From: Torymus aiolomorphi
Lineage: Eukaryota > Arthropoda > Insecta > Hymenoptera > Torymidae
Direction of reading: 5' to 3'
Length of the DNA: 64,000 nt
Assembly: GCA_036365515.1 (NCBI GenBank)
Contig: CM070874.1
Location: forward strand, 109,381,235-109,445,234
Shown: positions 37,024-52,307 of the stretch, one piece after another
Layout of the letters: each line of letters starts with the position of its first letter
How positions within the stretch are numbered: the first letter of the stretch is position 1
Notes under the pieces: model-generated
Databases searched by the model: none
The model's input: only the letters and a program-made list of their open reading frames with translations
Told to the model about the DNA's origin: nothing
Position numbers and translations under genes: made by a program

Positions 37024-38500
37024 ATTTACGTCCTGTTTTGCAGTCAATGGTAGAAAGCGGCGCTCGTCTGCGTTTTGTGCGGTTTCGCTTATATATATAA
37101 CGTATAGCAGCACGAGGATCTATAATAAAAAAGTTGGCGAGGTTGCCGTTTGTATAGTTAGAGGAGGAATGTCATTGTGTCGCGGTAAACGAACGTATAT
37201 TTATGAGAGTTTATGCGATTATTATTATACATATCGTGTAATTAATTGTCTCTTCATAAATAGGTTTATAACAGAGAGCTGCACCTGCTTTCGGTCTCAA
37301 GTTAAATTTTCAGGGTTTCACGTACACTCGCTAAGCGCGACTGAAACACGCGACAAAGAATAATTAAATACACTTGGCTAATGAGCACGCCGCTGCGATA
37401 TTTATTATGATCTAAATTGACATAGATGCAATCGCGTTGTGTATTCAGTACCGCGCGCGCGTTCATCGACTAATCGCTCATAATACTTTATCTCGAATGT
37501 GCATCGACGTTGAGGTATATATTTGTACAGCGAACAACAGACCGCATCGGCATACTCTTAATTGTGTGCTCCACAATCGAAGCGCGCGCGCGCGCGCCCC
37601 AACGCCGCGCACTTTTAATCACGACCAAAGCGAGCCGATAATTAATCAAACTCCTTTCTAATCACGTGCACAGCGAGCAAAAACTTCACCTCGCCGTTCG
37701 ATCACATACAATTACCCTCGCACAAGCCCCAAAGCCCCCAGCGTAATGCGCCGTCAATAATATATCTCTCGAACCCATCGAGCTATGCCCACTCACCGCA
37801 AACGCGCACACGAATATCCCGCTAATCATCCCCGGCGACACTTATACACGCGAGGCTCTCATCGGATTCCGTTCCGCGAGTCTGCGCTCTCTCGTGCATT
37901 CCGCGCACTCGACGAATTAAAATCCATATAAGAGACCTGCGCGCGCAAAGTCATCGGCCGGGCATTTGTCATGTAGCTGCCGGCTTCTCTCTAATCGCTT
38001 GGATTTCTCTGAGATACGAATCGTACTAGTGCTGCGCGCGGGTAGCGGCGAGATTGCCGCGGGTGATTCGTCGAAACGTGACTCGCGCTCGTGTGTAGTA
38101 TGCACCGAAGTGTGTGTGGATTTTTTTTTGCTCAAGTGTGTGTGTAGATGGAGGGATGCGCGGAAGTTTTTTGGTCGGGGAGGTTTAGGATGTAGTTAAT
38201 TGAGGATTGGCTGGTATAGGGTTTTTTGGGGGAACGGAAGATGGGGTCTTTTTTAGGAAGGGAGTGAGGTCTTGCGAGGATTCGGTGATACAATTATAGT
38301 GATACGTTGGATTGCTTTTATCAATACTCTTGTATTTTCGTTTTATTGTAGTACAATAAATTGAAGTAATCTTATATGTTATTATTAAATGTATTCTTTT
38401 AGGAAGTTAAGTGCTCTATCAACTAATTCTTTCGGTTTTGTTAATCCTGATCTTGATTCAAAGCGATGAATAAATAAATGAATTCTGTTTACTAACAAGC
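37024..38500. other. Noncoding DNA: one skew module and AT-rich valley
   Basis: A CpG core with C-rich flank (37540-37920) passes into G/T-rich DNA (38110-38290), then AT-rich DNA to 38500, which contains a TACTAAC branch-point-like motif at about 38490. No gene is seen. Confidence 0.6.
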
Positions 38501-38558
38501 AGATTAACCGTTTATTTATTTAAACGCCCAACAATATTCTTTTCTTTTCTCTTCTCAG

Positions 38559-38619
38559 TGGCATTTTCCGAATCTTTGTTTCATTTGCCATCGGCGATAG
38601 GACTTCGTGTCACACTCCG
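38559..38619 (+). other. Candidate 61-nt exon (weak)
   Basis: A strong 3' splice site, TTCTTTTCTTTTCTCTTCTCAG, ends at 38558. It has no other AG for over 50 bases and a perfect TACTAAC branch-point motif about 65 bases upstream. The first plausible donor is GTGACG at 38620, which is poor. The 61-nt interval is open in two of three frames. It could be a cassette exon of the host gene, a cryptic exon or a decoy acceptor. No protein similarity is recognisable. Confidence 0.22.
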
Positions 38620-38639
38620 GTGACGAGAGAGAACGCGAA

Positions 38640-40702
<2,063 letters not shown>

Positions 40703-40892
40703 CACGGAAAAAAATAATTAGTTAATTCTACATTTCCTATACAGTTGATTTGACTATAAAGTGGCAAGTTCGTTTTACTTTCAAAAATATCGGTAGAATT
40801 TTCATTTTGAAATGTAGAATGTACATTTTTGGAAAAAAGGGAATTATTACTTTTTCTAATTTAGTTGATTTTACTATTTTATTTTTTCCGTG
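40703..40892. mobile_element. CACGGAAAAAA-ended MITE, 190 bp
   Basis: CACGGAAAAAAATAATTAGT at the left is mirrored by ACTATTTTATTTTTTCCGTG at the right. Inner segments TTCTACATTTC and GAAATGTAGAA also pair. No coding frame; target duplication unresolved. Confidence 0.8.
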
Positions 40893-41026
40893 TTGATTTA
40901 TCCAGTTATGTAAAAAACTATTCATTCAATTCAGAGGTTTAATCGAGCAATACTTTCTCAATCAACAGCTCTTAATTATTATTGGATTTTATCTATACCT
41001 TTAACTTAAATCACTTTTCTACTATC

Positions 41027-41634
41027 ATGGGTCTGAAGTTTGCAACGTTGTAGTGCAACGAAATAAAAAAATATTTAATTTTCCTTCAAGTTTATAATAA
41101 CTAATATTAAGGCGATGTGAACCTCAAAATCAACCCAATTTCATTATTTAATTCATAAAGATTCGAACGTTTATTTGGAAAAACAATTCTGTCAGGCGCT
41201 CCGTGTATGTAAATACTATGCTCAGATTTTTTTTTGTGCGATTCTATCAGCATTTCCATGAGATACGCTCGTTTTAATACTGGCAAAATTCGAAGTATTA
41301 CAGATCCCTACTTATCGGCATTGCGGCTTTTATTTAATTAAATAAATTCTGAGTAGATTTTTGGAAAAACAGCTCTGTCAGGCGCTCCGTATATATAAAT
41401 ACTATACTCAATTTTTTTTTTTAGTAATTCAATTATTATTTGCAAAAGATATACATGTTCTAAAATTTGTCGGTAAGTACACATTATCTTAATTTTGCAT
41501 GTAGATTTATTGTTTTGTAGTAACAAATAACTTTAAAACAAAGATTTAGATAAAATTTCCATTGCTTAATAACATTAATTAATTGTAAAAGATTATTTCG
41601 TTGCACACTCCAACGATGCAAACTTCAGACCCAT
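41027..41634. mobile_element. MITE family with ATGGGTCTGAAGTTT ends, copy 3, interrupted
   Basis: The ends match copies 1 and 2 (ATGGGTCTGAAGTTTGCAAC and GATGCAAACTTCAGACCCAT), but the element is 608 bp instead of about 225. The excess is a 378-bp insertion plus a duplicated TTAA. Removing those 382 bp leaves 226 bp, the length of copy 2. ATCAT flanks the GGG/CCC termini on both sides, which may be a 5-bp target duplication. Confidence 0.9.
41111..41488. mobile_element. TTAA-flanked insertion nested in MITE copy 3
   Basis: TTAA occurs on both sides (41107-41110 and 41489-41492), and the empty site is preserved in copy 2. Short imperfect terminal repeats are present (GGCGATGTGAACC and the inverse of GTACACATTATC). 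Internally a segment of about 50 bp is directly repeated: TTTGGAAAAACAATTCTGTC at about 41173 and TTTGGAAAAACAGCTCTGTC at about 41359, each followed by AGGCGCTCCGT. No coding frame. A piggyBac-type MITE is likely. The left end resembles the hairpin at 14447. Confidence 0.85.
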
Positions 41635-43105
41635 CATCCATTATCACCTACTTCACAAATCCTCCGACGATATTTTTTCATCTCCACCACCACGACAAAT
41701 TCATCGTCGTGATTCTCATTTACGTCGCGCTCTAACTCTCTCTCTCTCGCGGCGCCTTACCACTACCGCCGCCGCTATACGTTTGCGCGAAACGCGATAA
41801 CGTAAAAATTCTATCATCGCGGTCTTAAAGAACGAGAGCATGCGTAAGCGACGCGCGCACTTACCGCGAAGAAAAATGGTAAAGTTGTTGTCGGGGACGC
41901 GCGCAAAAAGCGTGTACGGCTCGTCGTTGTCGCAAAATACGATATCTTCAGCGCACGCGCGCGTCAAAGGCGTCGTATTTTTTTTTTTTTTTAGAACGAT
42001 GTTTATCTCCTCCCCTCGGATATACGGGGCTTTAAAATAAAATTAGGTTTCATAGCGGGACGATATCCAGCTCACATCTCGCAGCGTTTTATATAATAAC
42101 GTTATATATGCGCGATATGCATTTTTGATATTTCGAAAACTAGTATAAAGAAGAGAGAGAGAGAGAGATATATATATATAAAACCGCAGTTTTCTAAAAC
42201 ATAAAAAATTCAAAACGTTACAAGCACGCGCGTGCGCGCGCGCTTTTCACGACTCCGATGTGTACATGCGTGCGTGCAGCAAGTTTGATGTATCCAAAAC
42301 TCCATTAACGGATACAAGTGCGGAGTGGATGGAGCCGTAAAAGCGTCGCGCGCCATCGGACCCTGGCCGCGTGCGTTCATACGTGGCTCTCTCGTGTCTG
42401 TAGGTATATATATACGGACACGGGCCAACTTCCGAAATTCATTTTGGCCGAATTATTAAAAGCGCAGCTATTTGCGCTAGTGTGTATACGTGCGCGTGTA
42501 ACTTTGATACATCATCGGCAAAGATTTCAGATCTAAAAAATAAAGAAGTTATATATATATTCTTTTTGTATATATCGGACAGAGAGATAAAGGATGAATG
42601 GATGGATTTAATTTAAATGTACGATGCGTCAAGGTGACGTGATATTTAGTTTCTTTTCTACCTCCCTGACACATCTGCCATTCTTATCCTTTTCGGATCT
42701 AACGATTGTATAAAGGGGTTATAACTGTCTGACGAGGCAAAAAGTCACTGTAGAAGCCGCGGCTCTGTATAACAGACAACTGTACACCGCGAAACGGACA
42801 AAGAAGGAAACTAAAGTTTTCTTCTCTTCTCTGACGGATCAGTAAAAAAAGAAGTGGAGTGCGCGAAGGGTAACGATATAGCGCGGAGATAAGAATGGAA
42901 AGTGAGAAAAGACAAGAGATGGAGAAGTTTGGGAACGCGCAGAGGAGTGCAAGTGATAGAGAGACGGCCTGTGTTCAGGTAGATTGATTATGATCGATGC
43001 GAGGATCGAGCGAGGCCGAGAAAAAAAAAATAGCTCGCGTACAATGGGAGACAAGATACGATGGATAACGCACTTATTTTAGAGAGCCTATCTCGAAAAG
43101 TATAT

Positions 43106-43108
<3 letters not shown>
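41635..43108. other. Noncoding DNA: modules
   Basis: C/T-rich DNA with (CT)n at 41735-41747 leads to a CpG core (41750-41970). A second core (42220-42480) with (TA)n and (GA)n runs at about 42150-42180 passes into G/A-rich DNA (42560-43050). No gene is supported. Confidence 0.6.
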
Positions 43109-43169
<61 letters not shown>

Positions 43170-43184
43170 TGTGTGTGTGTGTGT
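43109..43184. repeat. (GT)n microsatellite, 76 bp
   Basis: GT units with one GGG interruption at about 43164-43167. It lies on the right, G-rich side of the core at 42220-42480. Confidence 0.97.
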
Positions 43185-46139
43185 ATATATAGTAAAAATT
43201 AATATGGACTATGGGAAAGTTTCGGTAGCAACCTATACCAGCCTCTCGTTTAGTTCTTTCTGTTCTTTTTTCTATATATAACATCAACTGTTATTGTACG
43301 TTCACATATACAAGCGCTATATCTACCATCCTAATTTCTGCCCAATTTTTACGAGCAAATCCCCTAACACCCACGCGTACGCACGATAAACAGTCGCAAA
43401 CTCAAAGTTGCACTCGCTCGCACGAGCTCTCTGACGTAATTAACGAAGTTACGATCGCGCCGTTATATACCTGCCATATCCTACTCTCCTCTCAGCGCGC
43501 TATCTGCGTTCCGTTTATGAATGCGCGTGCGCACGCGAAATGAGATACGCGCGCCGTGCAGTTTATCGCATTGATTTGCATTTCGGGACAATGGGAAGGG
43601 AGAGAGAGAGAGGGACTCGCGCGTTGATTGACGCGGGATTTTTCGGTCGCCGCGGACGACTGTTAATTGTCGACGAGAGGGAGAGAGGAAAAGGATCAAA
43701 CGAATGGAACGAATGCGTGTGTGTGTGTGTGTGTATCGGTGGCGCGAGTGATTGATTGTTGGGATATAAATTAGGGGGGTTGAATTAATTTTACACTCGG
43801 CGAGTTTACAGTGGTCGTTTGGGGGAGGGCCAGGCTGATATAATTGACTCGATCGCGGTCAGTTGTCGGTTTCTTATTAGTGCTGTGATATAAAATATTT
43901 GTTAGTTTTTGTGGGTCACCTTTTAAATACAAATTTAAATCTGTCATTTTTCATACACTGGCTCAATTCTTTTTTAAAAGTCGATTTCTAAAATGAATTC
44001 TAAAATTACTTTGTTACAGAATAAAAAAACTGTTACTTTGTACAATGTAATATTCAGAAAGAACCTATTGTCATTAAAATAATACAAACATGAAAAAAAA
44101 AATGTTCAAACAATAGTAAACTCAAACACACAGATGGCAAAGAACCGTACCTACCATTCGTAATGCTCACGCCATCAGGATGAAATAATCGATACGAAAG
44201 AACAGAGCACAGTTATCAATAACCGCGCGGCGGTGGCGAGCGATTCAGCTGACACAAAGCCACCTCCGTATAATACATATCCGCCCACAAAAACTCTCTT
44301 TATCTCTCCACAATCGATGATCGAACCCTCTCTCTCTCTCCCTCGGACTTCCGCCAAAAATTATCTCCCGGGGCCGAAAAAACGGACCGAACTGGAGCAC
44401 CTCGCCAACCGATATGAATTACACATATATACTTTCCCACGCGCGCTCGCATAACAATACACCGTCGCCGCGACGGAGACGGAAAATCCTCTCTCCCCGC
44501 GAATCATAAAGAAATTTTTCGGCGAGCACTTTGTTCCAGTTTGTTAACTCCCTCCGCGCTCGCGCGACCGATGAAGCGTAAGTGCGCACGCACGCGAGGA
44601 CGGCGAGTTCCGGCTTTCGCTCGCCGCGCACTACATTCCCCCGACGTTATTATTGCAGAAGTCACTGCGCCGCGGATGACGGCGATTACTTCTCTCTGCG
44701 CGGCTTGGGTTTTTTTTTGCTCGACACGCTTTTTTTCAGCGGGCGCGGGTTGCGGGTTTCTTATTATCGCCGGGGAGAGCCGCAGCGATGTTTGCGCGCC
44801 GCGCGATGATGAAGAGGGTTTTACGGTTTTCTTGCGGCTCGCTTTTTCTCGTTTCAATTCGCGAGATTTGTTGTGGGAATCGATCCGCGTTTGTTTTGGC
44901 TCGCCACCCTGGAACAGAGCCGTGATGCGGGTGTGACGACGACGGGGCGGATATATAAAAGAGAGATTTGGTGCGGTTACCGTGATACGTGTATCGATTG
45001 TTTTGTATATAGGGTGTATCGTTCGTACTTACTGAATTATACGCGTTGTAATAAATGGATTTTTAAATTGATTAAAATGAACAACGGAATGGGAATATGA
45101 TTGTGCGCTTACCTAGTTAACTAGATACTTCAGCTCAACGATAATAATGAATGTATATAATGTTTGTGTGTGCGCAACGAAATTTAATTGAGGCACATAT
45201 TATAGCAATGGACGCGAGCGTCGTTATATTCGTTTTATTAGATAAATAATCGCGCTAAATTTCAATTCGATCTATGACGATGCAAATGCAATTTGTGTCT
45301 TTACTATTCACTGCGACGAGCGCGCGTGCGTGCGCGTGTGTGTCCGTTCAAAGTAATTCAGAACAATCGTAATGAACGCTCGAACATGTGCATTAGCCTG
45401 TTTTCCACATTACGAGCGCGTTTCGGGTATAAATTTATATGTATGATGATTTTAGTTGATTATATATCTAAGCGATTTCAAGTCAATGGACATTCAATTA
45501 GTGGAACGACAGCTGTATATCCACGATTACAATAAATATAGTATATATGACACACAGCAAACTTTGCACAAACGTATACATCCCTGCCAATAGAAAAAAA
45601 AATCGAAATAACACTTCTCACATTCCCCAACGACTTATTAACCTCATCCCCGTATATATCCCTATACCCACTCACAAGCCCTCTCCCCGGCGTCATTCAA
45701 ATCACCAAGCCCACCCTCCCCTCTCCATCTCAAAAGTCGCTCATACAAAACGCTCGCCCTCCCCCCTAAGAGTTGAGCACTGCCACACATGTATATGTAC
45801 ACACATACGAGAGAAGGGAGAAGTCAAGTTATGAGAAGCACATATACAATGGGGGCACGTCCAGGTATGTTTTCACCCGGCAGATGCGGCGAACAAAAGT
45901 CCTCCGCCCCGCTCGTTCGGACGTCTTTATGCGAGCGCGCGCAGACGACGTTCGAATTAGACGCATAGGAATTTTTCGACTCTCCTGCGCGCGCGCGAGT
46001 ATAAGAGGGAGAGGTGCTGCTGGGATTTTGAGGGGATGGTATGGTCGCCGGTCGTGGGGAAGGTTGAGGGGATAGGATCTAATTTGTTTATTAGGATGGT
46101 AATGGAAAGGTGATGTGAAATGTATAGTGAGTATAATCT
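43185..46139. other. Noncoding DNA: modules and AT-rich valleys
   Basis: Modules run from 43320-43400 (C/A) to 43680-43900 (G/T, with (GT)n at about 43715-43734); from 44240-44470 to 44900-44990, around a CpG core at 44460-44900; and from 45550-45780 to 46010-46110. The AT-rich valley at 45000-45290 contains ATGCAAAT and TAAT-rich sequence but nothing I can assign. No gene is supported. Confidence 0.6.
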
Positions 46140-46375
46140 ATATACGAAATGGCCAAGAAGTTAGAAAATAGCTAGTAAAACTGGCTAATTAATCGCTATT
46201 AATAAAACGATTTTTCGATCATTATTTGCCTATTTCTTAGATTTGACGTAACAACAAAAATATTCGTATTTAATTTACCTACTAATTTTATCTTTGATGA
46301 AAGAGCATTAAAGTGCATTGGATGGCTTACCAAAATATAAATAAATAATATCAACTAATAAATCATTTGTTGTAC

Positions 46376-46702
46376 TCATTCTATGAACAATTCAGTAAAA
46401 TTGTTATTTCTCCGCCTGATTCTGTCTCTCTCACTCCTTGTCATAACAGCAAGCCTTCTGCTAGCCATTTCCGGACTAAAGAAACTGATTAGTTTTAATA
46501 CCTTTAAAATACTCAAGAACAAGCTTGTGCTTGTCTTCGAAAAAGTCATTCTATTTTTCAATCTATTAAATGGCCAAATAATAGGAGAAAAAGCGTTTTA
46601 TCGCGAGCTAGAAACTGGACAAGAGAAATTCCTATTTTGTAGCAAGTTTCTAATATAAATGGTCAATTATCAGTTATAAAATGTTTTGGATTTCCACCAG
46701 GG
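46376..46702. mobile_element. Degenerate or one-ended CCCTG-family element
   Basis: The right end GGATTTCCACCAGGG (to 46702, followed by TA) matches the terminus of the elements at 56527-56687 and 32014-32276. A clean left end is not found. Blocks such as CTAGCCATTTC (about 46461), AAATGGCCAA (about 46569) and a similar GAAATGGCCAAGAAG at about 46148 suggest a rearranged copy that may extend left to about 46140. The two opposite-strand open frames here overlap and are not supported as genes. Confidence 0.4.
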
Positions 46703-46704
46703 TA

Positions 46705-49700
46705 GTGCAGGAGTTGTTTAGGGTTGTCGAATAGTATTGGATTATCGTGCTTAATTTGTTAGAGGAATGATGTATCGTTATATGATACATTATACGAGTG
46801 TTTGGACAATACAGCAGATGCTTTATTAACAATCACGATCCTTTATATGGACTAATTCTTTCGGATCAATTACACATGCTGCAGAATCGCATTACACACG
46901 TATATCAGAGCGCATTCCATTGTAAATTCTATTTAAGTTCGATCCTCTTATAGTTATATCAGAGTACAATGGTACTTTATACGGCGTTATGTAATTCATT
47001 ACAGTAGAGATGAACGTTTTATGAGCTCTTGTACGATAATCGATATATCAGCTGCGCCGCGATCACATTAAATTTATAATACGCGCGACGCTTTGATTCA
47101 CAATCGGCCGAGTATTAACTTTAAATTTTCAATATAAAATCTCTCTCTCTCTATAATAATCTTCTGTGATATACAGAGACGAAATCAGCGCGGTATTAAA
47201 TAATATATCAGAAATATATATATATCATAATTAAAAATCCGCCGCGCCATCGACTGCAGTTTCCTCCCATTCTCCCACCATCCATATTATATATAGAATC
47301 AAAATCCAAGCTTCCCCTACTCGAAACTCCTCCATTTAATCAATACCGATCCTCCAAGATAAATTTTATTTATACCTCAAGTGCGCTCGCGCGGCCACCT
47401 ACAGATTTCACCTATTATTACGGCTTCTCTCCTCTTCCTTTCACCGTTCCAAGACACGCGCGCGCGCACACACATACACAGCGCGCACTTAACCCCACCT
47501 CACAAAGAATCTCACAAGAGACCACGACGACGGCGACAAAGCTGCTGAAAATTAAAAGAAAAGCAACAAAACCGCTCTCTAAGTCCGCCTCTCTCCCCGG
47601 CGGATCACTCGCAAGTGCGCCTCTCCTCCGGACGTTCAATATAAACCCCCGAAAAGCCTCCCCCCGTGTCGTCGTCGTCGTCGTCGTCTCGCGACAAAGA
47701 GAAGAAGGAGGAAGAAGAAGACGAAGGAGAAGAAGCGCGGTGAAAAGGAAATGGAAGCCACTCGAGCGCCATTGTTGCCCCCGCGCGCGGTTTTTCAAAG
47801 CAGAGATTGCCCGCGCGCGCTCGGAAAAATGAGAGAGTGTGTGTGCGATGGGAAATTGGGCCGACCTCGATTAGAGGGAGAGCCGGTCGCTGCGTGTTTT
47901 TCGGATTTTAAGTCGAGAGCGCTGTTTCGGACGCGAGAGAGAAAGAGAGGAGAGACGGCTCTTGCGCGCTCACCACCACTGCGCGAGTTTTCGCGAAATT
48001 ACTATACTGGTCCTTTTTTCGGTCGCCTTTCTTTTTCCTGCGGTTAGTTTTGTTTCGGTCGTTGCGGATGAAGAATTCGCGGCGCGGGTTTTTTGCGGAG
48101 GGAGAGAGGTCGGCGATGTGCGAATTTAAGGTGATGAGGGGCTTGCGTTGCGTTGTTTGAGTTTTCGGTTGGTTTGGTTGTAATTTTTTTTAGGTGTGTT
48201 ACTTGTTGTCACTAGATTGACTTTTACATGAATTGAAAAATTGTGAAAAATGTAAATAAAATAGATTTTAAACGTATATATAAAATCTCATAACATCTGC
48301 CACGTTTCGTCTTTTTTTATTTTATCAATTAACAACACGCAAACTCCAGGAAATCCCAATTCCGCGCAATTTCTCGTCGCGGCACTAGTCAAACGAACCA
48401 CTACGTGGCATCCCCAAAATTATCACCTCGTAAAAAAATCCCCCATTATACCCCATCTTCTCTTCCCGCATCCCCGTAATTACACCACCGGCGACCCAAA
48501 ACAGACCAAAACACACCATATACACATAACCACCCATCCGCTCGTAATCCTCAGAAAAATCTCCGCGGTCGCGACAAAAAGACGAGACAAAAAAAATGTG
48601 TGTCACCGGTGCATTTACGCTGTGTGCTGCTGCTGCACCGGCTTCGCCACTTTTTCCTCTCTTCTCCACCTCCCCCCTTCTAACTGTGCACAGGGCGTAA
48701 ATTACAGTTTGCGTTTTGCGGTCGCGCGGCGGCGGTCGAAAAACCGCAGGGAAAAGGTCGTCGACCAGTGGTGGTGGTGGTGGTGTGCACCGCTTTTTGA
48801 TATATTCGCACCGGATGGCCGAAGGAGGAGAGAAAGAGAAGCGCGATCGTTCCTTTCGTCGTCGTGCGTCCGTGATTTCTTAATTTATCGCGCAGGAAGG
48901 ATGGTGTAATTGCTCGGCTGGACGGCCGCGCGGAGGTTAAAGGGGAGGATGTGTGTGGGGAGACGACTGACGGTATGGGTCGAGGTTCACGGTCTTCTTC
49001 GTCTTCTTAAATGCGCTTCCTCTCCGTTTGAGCTTTTTAGGTGTATTGTCTTGCAGACGAGAGATAGGGGGAATTCTCAGCGTTTGTGCAATATTTCGTT
49101 TTGGTGTAAGAGAGCAATTTTTGTTAAACTACTCGACGAATTTAGTTTGTTTAGTGCGGTTTATACGAGGTTATTATAGTGCGGTTCTCTGATATTGTCA
49201 CCTAAAGTGCGGTATAATTTTGGCATTCTGCGAAACGTTTCTCAGATTCACCAGTCTCAAATAATATTTTCTTGAAATTGCAACTGTGATTGTTACAAAG
49301 TTGCTGGCTCTGTTAGCTCCTGGGAGTCAAGTGCTAAATTATATTCTTGTTCTAACAATTGCAACAACAAATTTTACATATCTAACTTAATTTGAGTTTA
49401 ATTTAAGTTCAACTCTTAAGACCAAACAATGTAATATAAAATAAATTTAACGGTAACATCTTATTTACGATGCTACTCGGCACTACACTTCTCAACAACA
49501 AAAATTCCTAAAAAAAAATTTAGCATTAAAAGCCTTATCACAGCCCAAGACAATCCATCGTCCCGGCCGATCCCCAACAATCGCTGCACCGATTACTCGC
49601 CACGGCCATGCACCGTGCGCTCGTTAAAATTCCGGCGCGCGCACTTTATTACTTCCTCGCCATCGCCGAAAATCACCCGCACTGCTCTCCACACTTGACC

Positions 49701-50855
49701 TCCCGTCCGCCCTCATTATACACGGCGTCCGACTAGGAAACACACAAAGCAAAAAAGAAAAAAAGAGAGAGAACGTCGTCCACCGTGACCAAAGTGCACA
49801 CCGGATGGACGCCTTGCCCACGTGTATAATATATATACATGTAGTAGTACAGTCCTTTCTGTCATCCATACTCCGCGCGGCTTCTGCCGAAAATTACTCG
49901 TAGGGCCTCGGCCTTTCCCACGAGTCGATTAACATCGACGAGAGACTTTTTTTCATGCGAACTTTATCGCGCCACGGCTCTTCATTAAACGCACGCCGCT
50001 GCCGTCTGTGCGAGAGATGCGCACGAGAGATAGGTGTGTGCCTCGAGTGTTCTACGTGTATATATACATGTTTGTGGTGCGGTAATAAGGGATTGTGGCG
50101 TTTTTTGGGTAACGTTGGTGTCGCCTTTTTGGTGGGAAATTTGGTGGGCCGGAGTGAGGAATTCGTGTTGAAGTGGTTCTTTGAGCGAATAGTCGCGTAT
50201 TTTTGGTATAACATGTGTTTGAGGTTGTTTTGTTTTGGAAAAATTGATGGGATAAAGGATAGAAAATACATCTATACACATCTATAGTGAAAGAACCAAA
50301 ACTACGAATTTTTTGAATTTTTAGTAAATTATGACTATATTTAACAATTACCTCAAAAGCGGCCATTAAAGTAACTATAATTTAAGCTAAAAACGATTCG
50401 GAAATGATTTAATTCCATATAACGACTGAGCAAGGAAGCACCACACACACACGAAATTCATGTTTTACTTTTATTAAAATAATGACACGTTAAACTCACG
50501 GCGCCGTTAAAACGGGAGCGCACCTTTCGAAGAACAAAATTGTAATGGATTACTTATCCTGCCCACCATCTTTCGATGCGCAGATAAGGCGCGCTCAAGA
50601 GTGAGAGAGAGAGAGAGACAATGGCGTCGGTGGCGGCGCCTCTCGCACGGTCGTAATTTCGGATATTACTTTTTTTCTCTTAATTATCCGGATATTCTCC
50701 AAATTAAAGTAACGATCGTTTAGTGCGCCCCTCGAAAACGCGGCAATTTATACAACTCGCGCCATCGCCATATCCTCTCTCCAATACATAACGGACTTTA
50801 TATAATAAGGTACATATAAAATGCTAAAGAATATTTTTCAAAGGTTAATAATCGA
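46705..50855. other. Noncoding DNA: modules leading to ratchet point 3
   Basis: AT-rich, less repetitive DNA (46720-47240) is followed by modules from 47250-47480 (C/A) to 48050-48200 (G/T), with (GTC)n/(GTCGTC) at about 47667-47688; from 48310-48560 to 48900-49190; and from 49490-49760 to 50030-50270. AT-rich DNA (50290-50420) and a smaller CpG-rich patch (50500-50780) precede the splice site at 50875. No gene is supported. Confidence 0.65.
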
Positions 50856-50946
50856 ATGCTTTCTTTCTGTTTCAGGTAAGTTACCAGAGGCCCGTGGTTA
50901 TGTCTCTTCCCAAAATTCACATCCACGACAGCCGGTCCGCGTGAGT
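50856..50946 (+). promoter_or_regulatory. Recursive splice site 3 (ratchet point) with RS-exon
   Basis: GCTTTCTTTCTGTTTCAG ends at 50875 and is joined directly to GTAAGTTACC (50876 on). This is the closest of the three to the consensus YYYCAG|GTAAGT. TTAATAAT, a plausible branch-point region, lies about 25 bases upstream, and there is no AG for about 30 bases before the acceptor. A second donor, GTGAGT, begins at 50941 and would close a 65-nt RS-exon (50876-50940). It lies 23.2 kb after site 2 and 13.1 kb before the strong acceptor at 63985. Confidence 0.78.
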
Positions 50947-51508
50947 ATACACTTACGGCGCTAAATACAACCGGGGAATTATCTGGAATCGCTGCGCCGC
51001 GTAAATTCGGCGGACGCAAAAAGCATCGAGCACCTCTCTTCCTCTTCTTCTTCTTCGCGCGAATTTCGAAAGTAAACCCACGCGCTCGCACGTCAAATCC
51101 TTGCCCCGCGCAAAAAGTATCAAAAGATAATATTTTCTCGGGCTGAGGAAGAACCTCCCGCGCGATAAAATTTTCGTGGGCGGGCAATTTTTGCCTGTGT
51201 GTGTGTATGTATGTATGTATGTATGTTCGTGCATATTCAACGTAGAAGGTGGAGGAGGAGGAGGAAGAGGTGGAAGAAGAATAAAGCGCCTCGTCTTGCA
51301 TTCATAAATCCCGGCGACCCCTTTCTATCTCCCTCTCACTCTCTCTCTCTCGTCCCTGGTATCAGCGTAACATTTTTCTCGCGTTCGTTCTTTATTTTCT
51401 CCGGATGTATTTAGTACCCCGGATAAACCCCAGCGCGCTCGCTCGCGCCGTAATCTCGCTGTACAAAGCCATTCGCCGATTCTCCTTTATTTTTTTCTGA
51501 AAAGAAGG
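50947..51508. other. Noncoding DNA: CpG-rich module core
   Basis: A core with (TCT/TTC)n (51042-51056), (GTAT)n (51205-51226) and (GGA)n (51250-51266). No gene is seen; the 167-codon minus-strand frame at 50798-51301 is low-complexity and overlaps the splice site. Confidence 0.6.
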
Positions 51509-52305
<797 letters not shown>

Positions 52306-52307
52306 TA

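Noticed and set aside
36675..37113. Open frames of Leu-Ser or Arg-Glu repeats
   Set aside because: Direct translation of (GA)n and (CT)n microsatellites.
42970..42986. TTCAG|GTAGAT as a possible fourth ratchet point
   Set aside because: The upstream sequence is purine-rich with several AGs, there is no pyrimidine tract, and the donor half is weak.
45840..45870. CAG|GTATGT donor-like site at about 45864
   Set aside because: No matching acceptor encloses a plausible exon to its left.
46383..46658. 91-codon hydrophobic open frame
   Set aside because: It is open only because the DNA is AT-rich, and it overlaps blocks related to a MITE family. It has no recognisable family or splice context.
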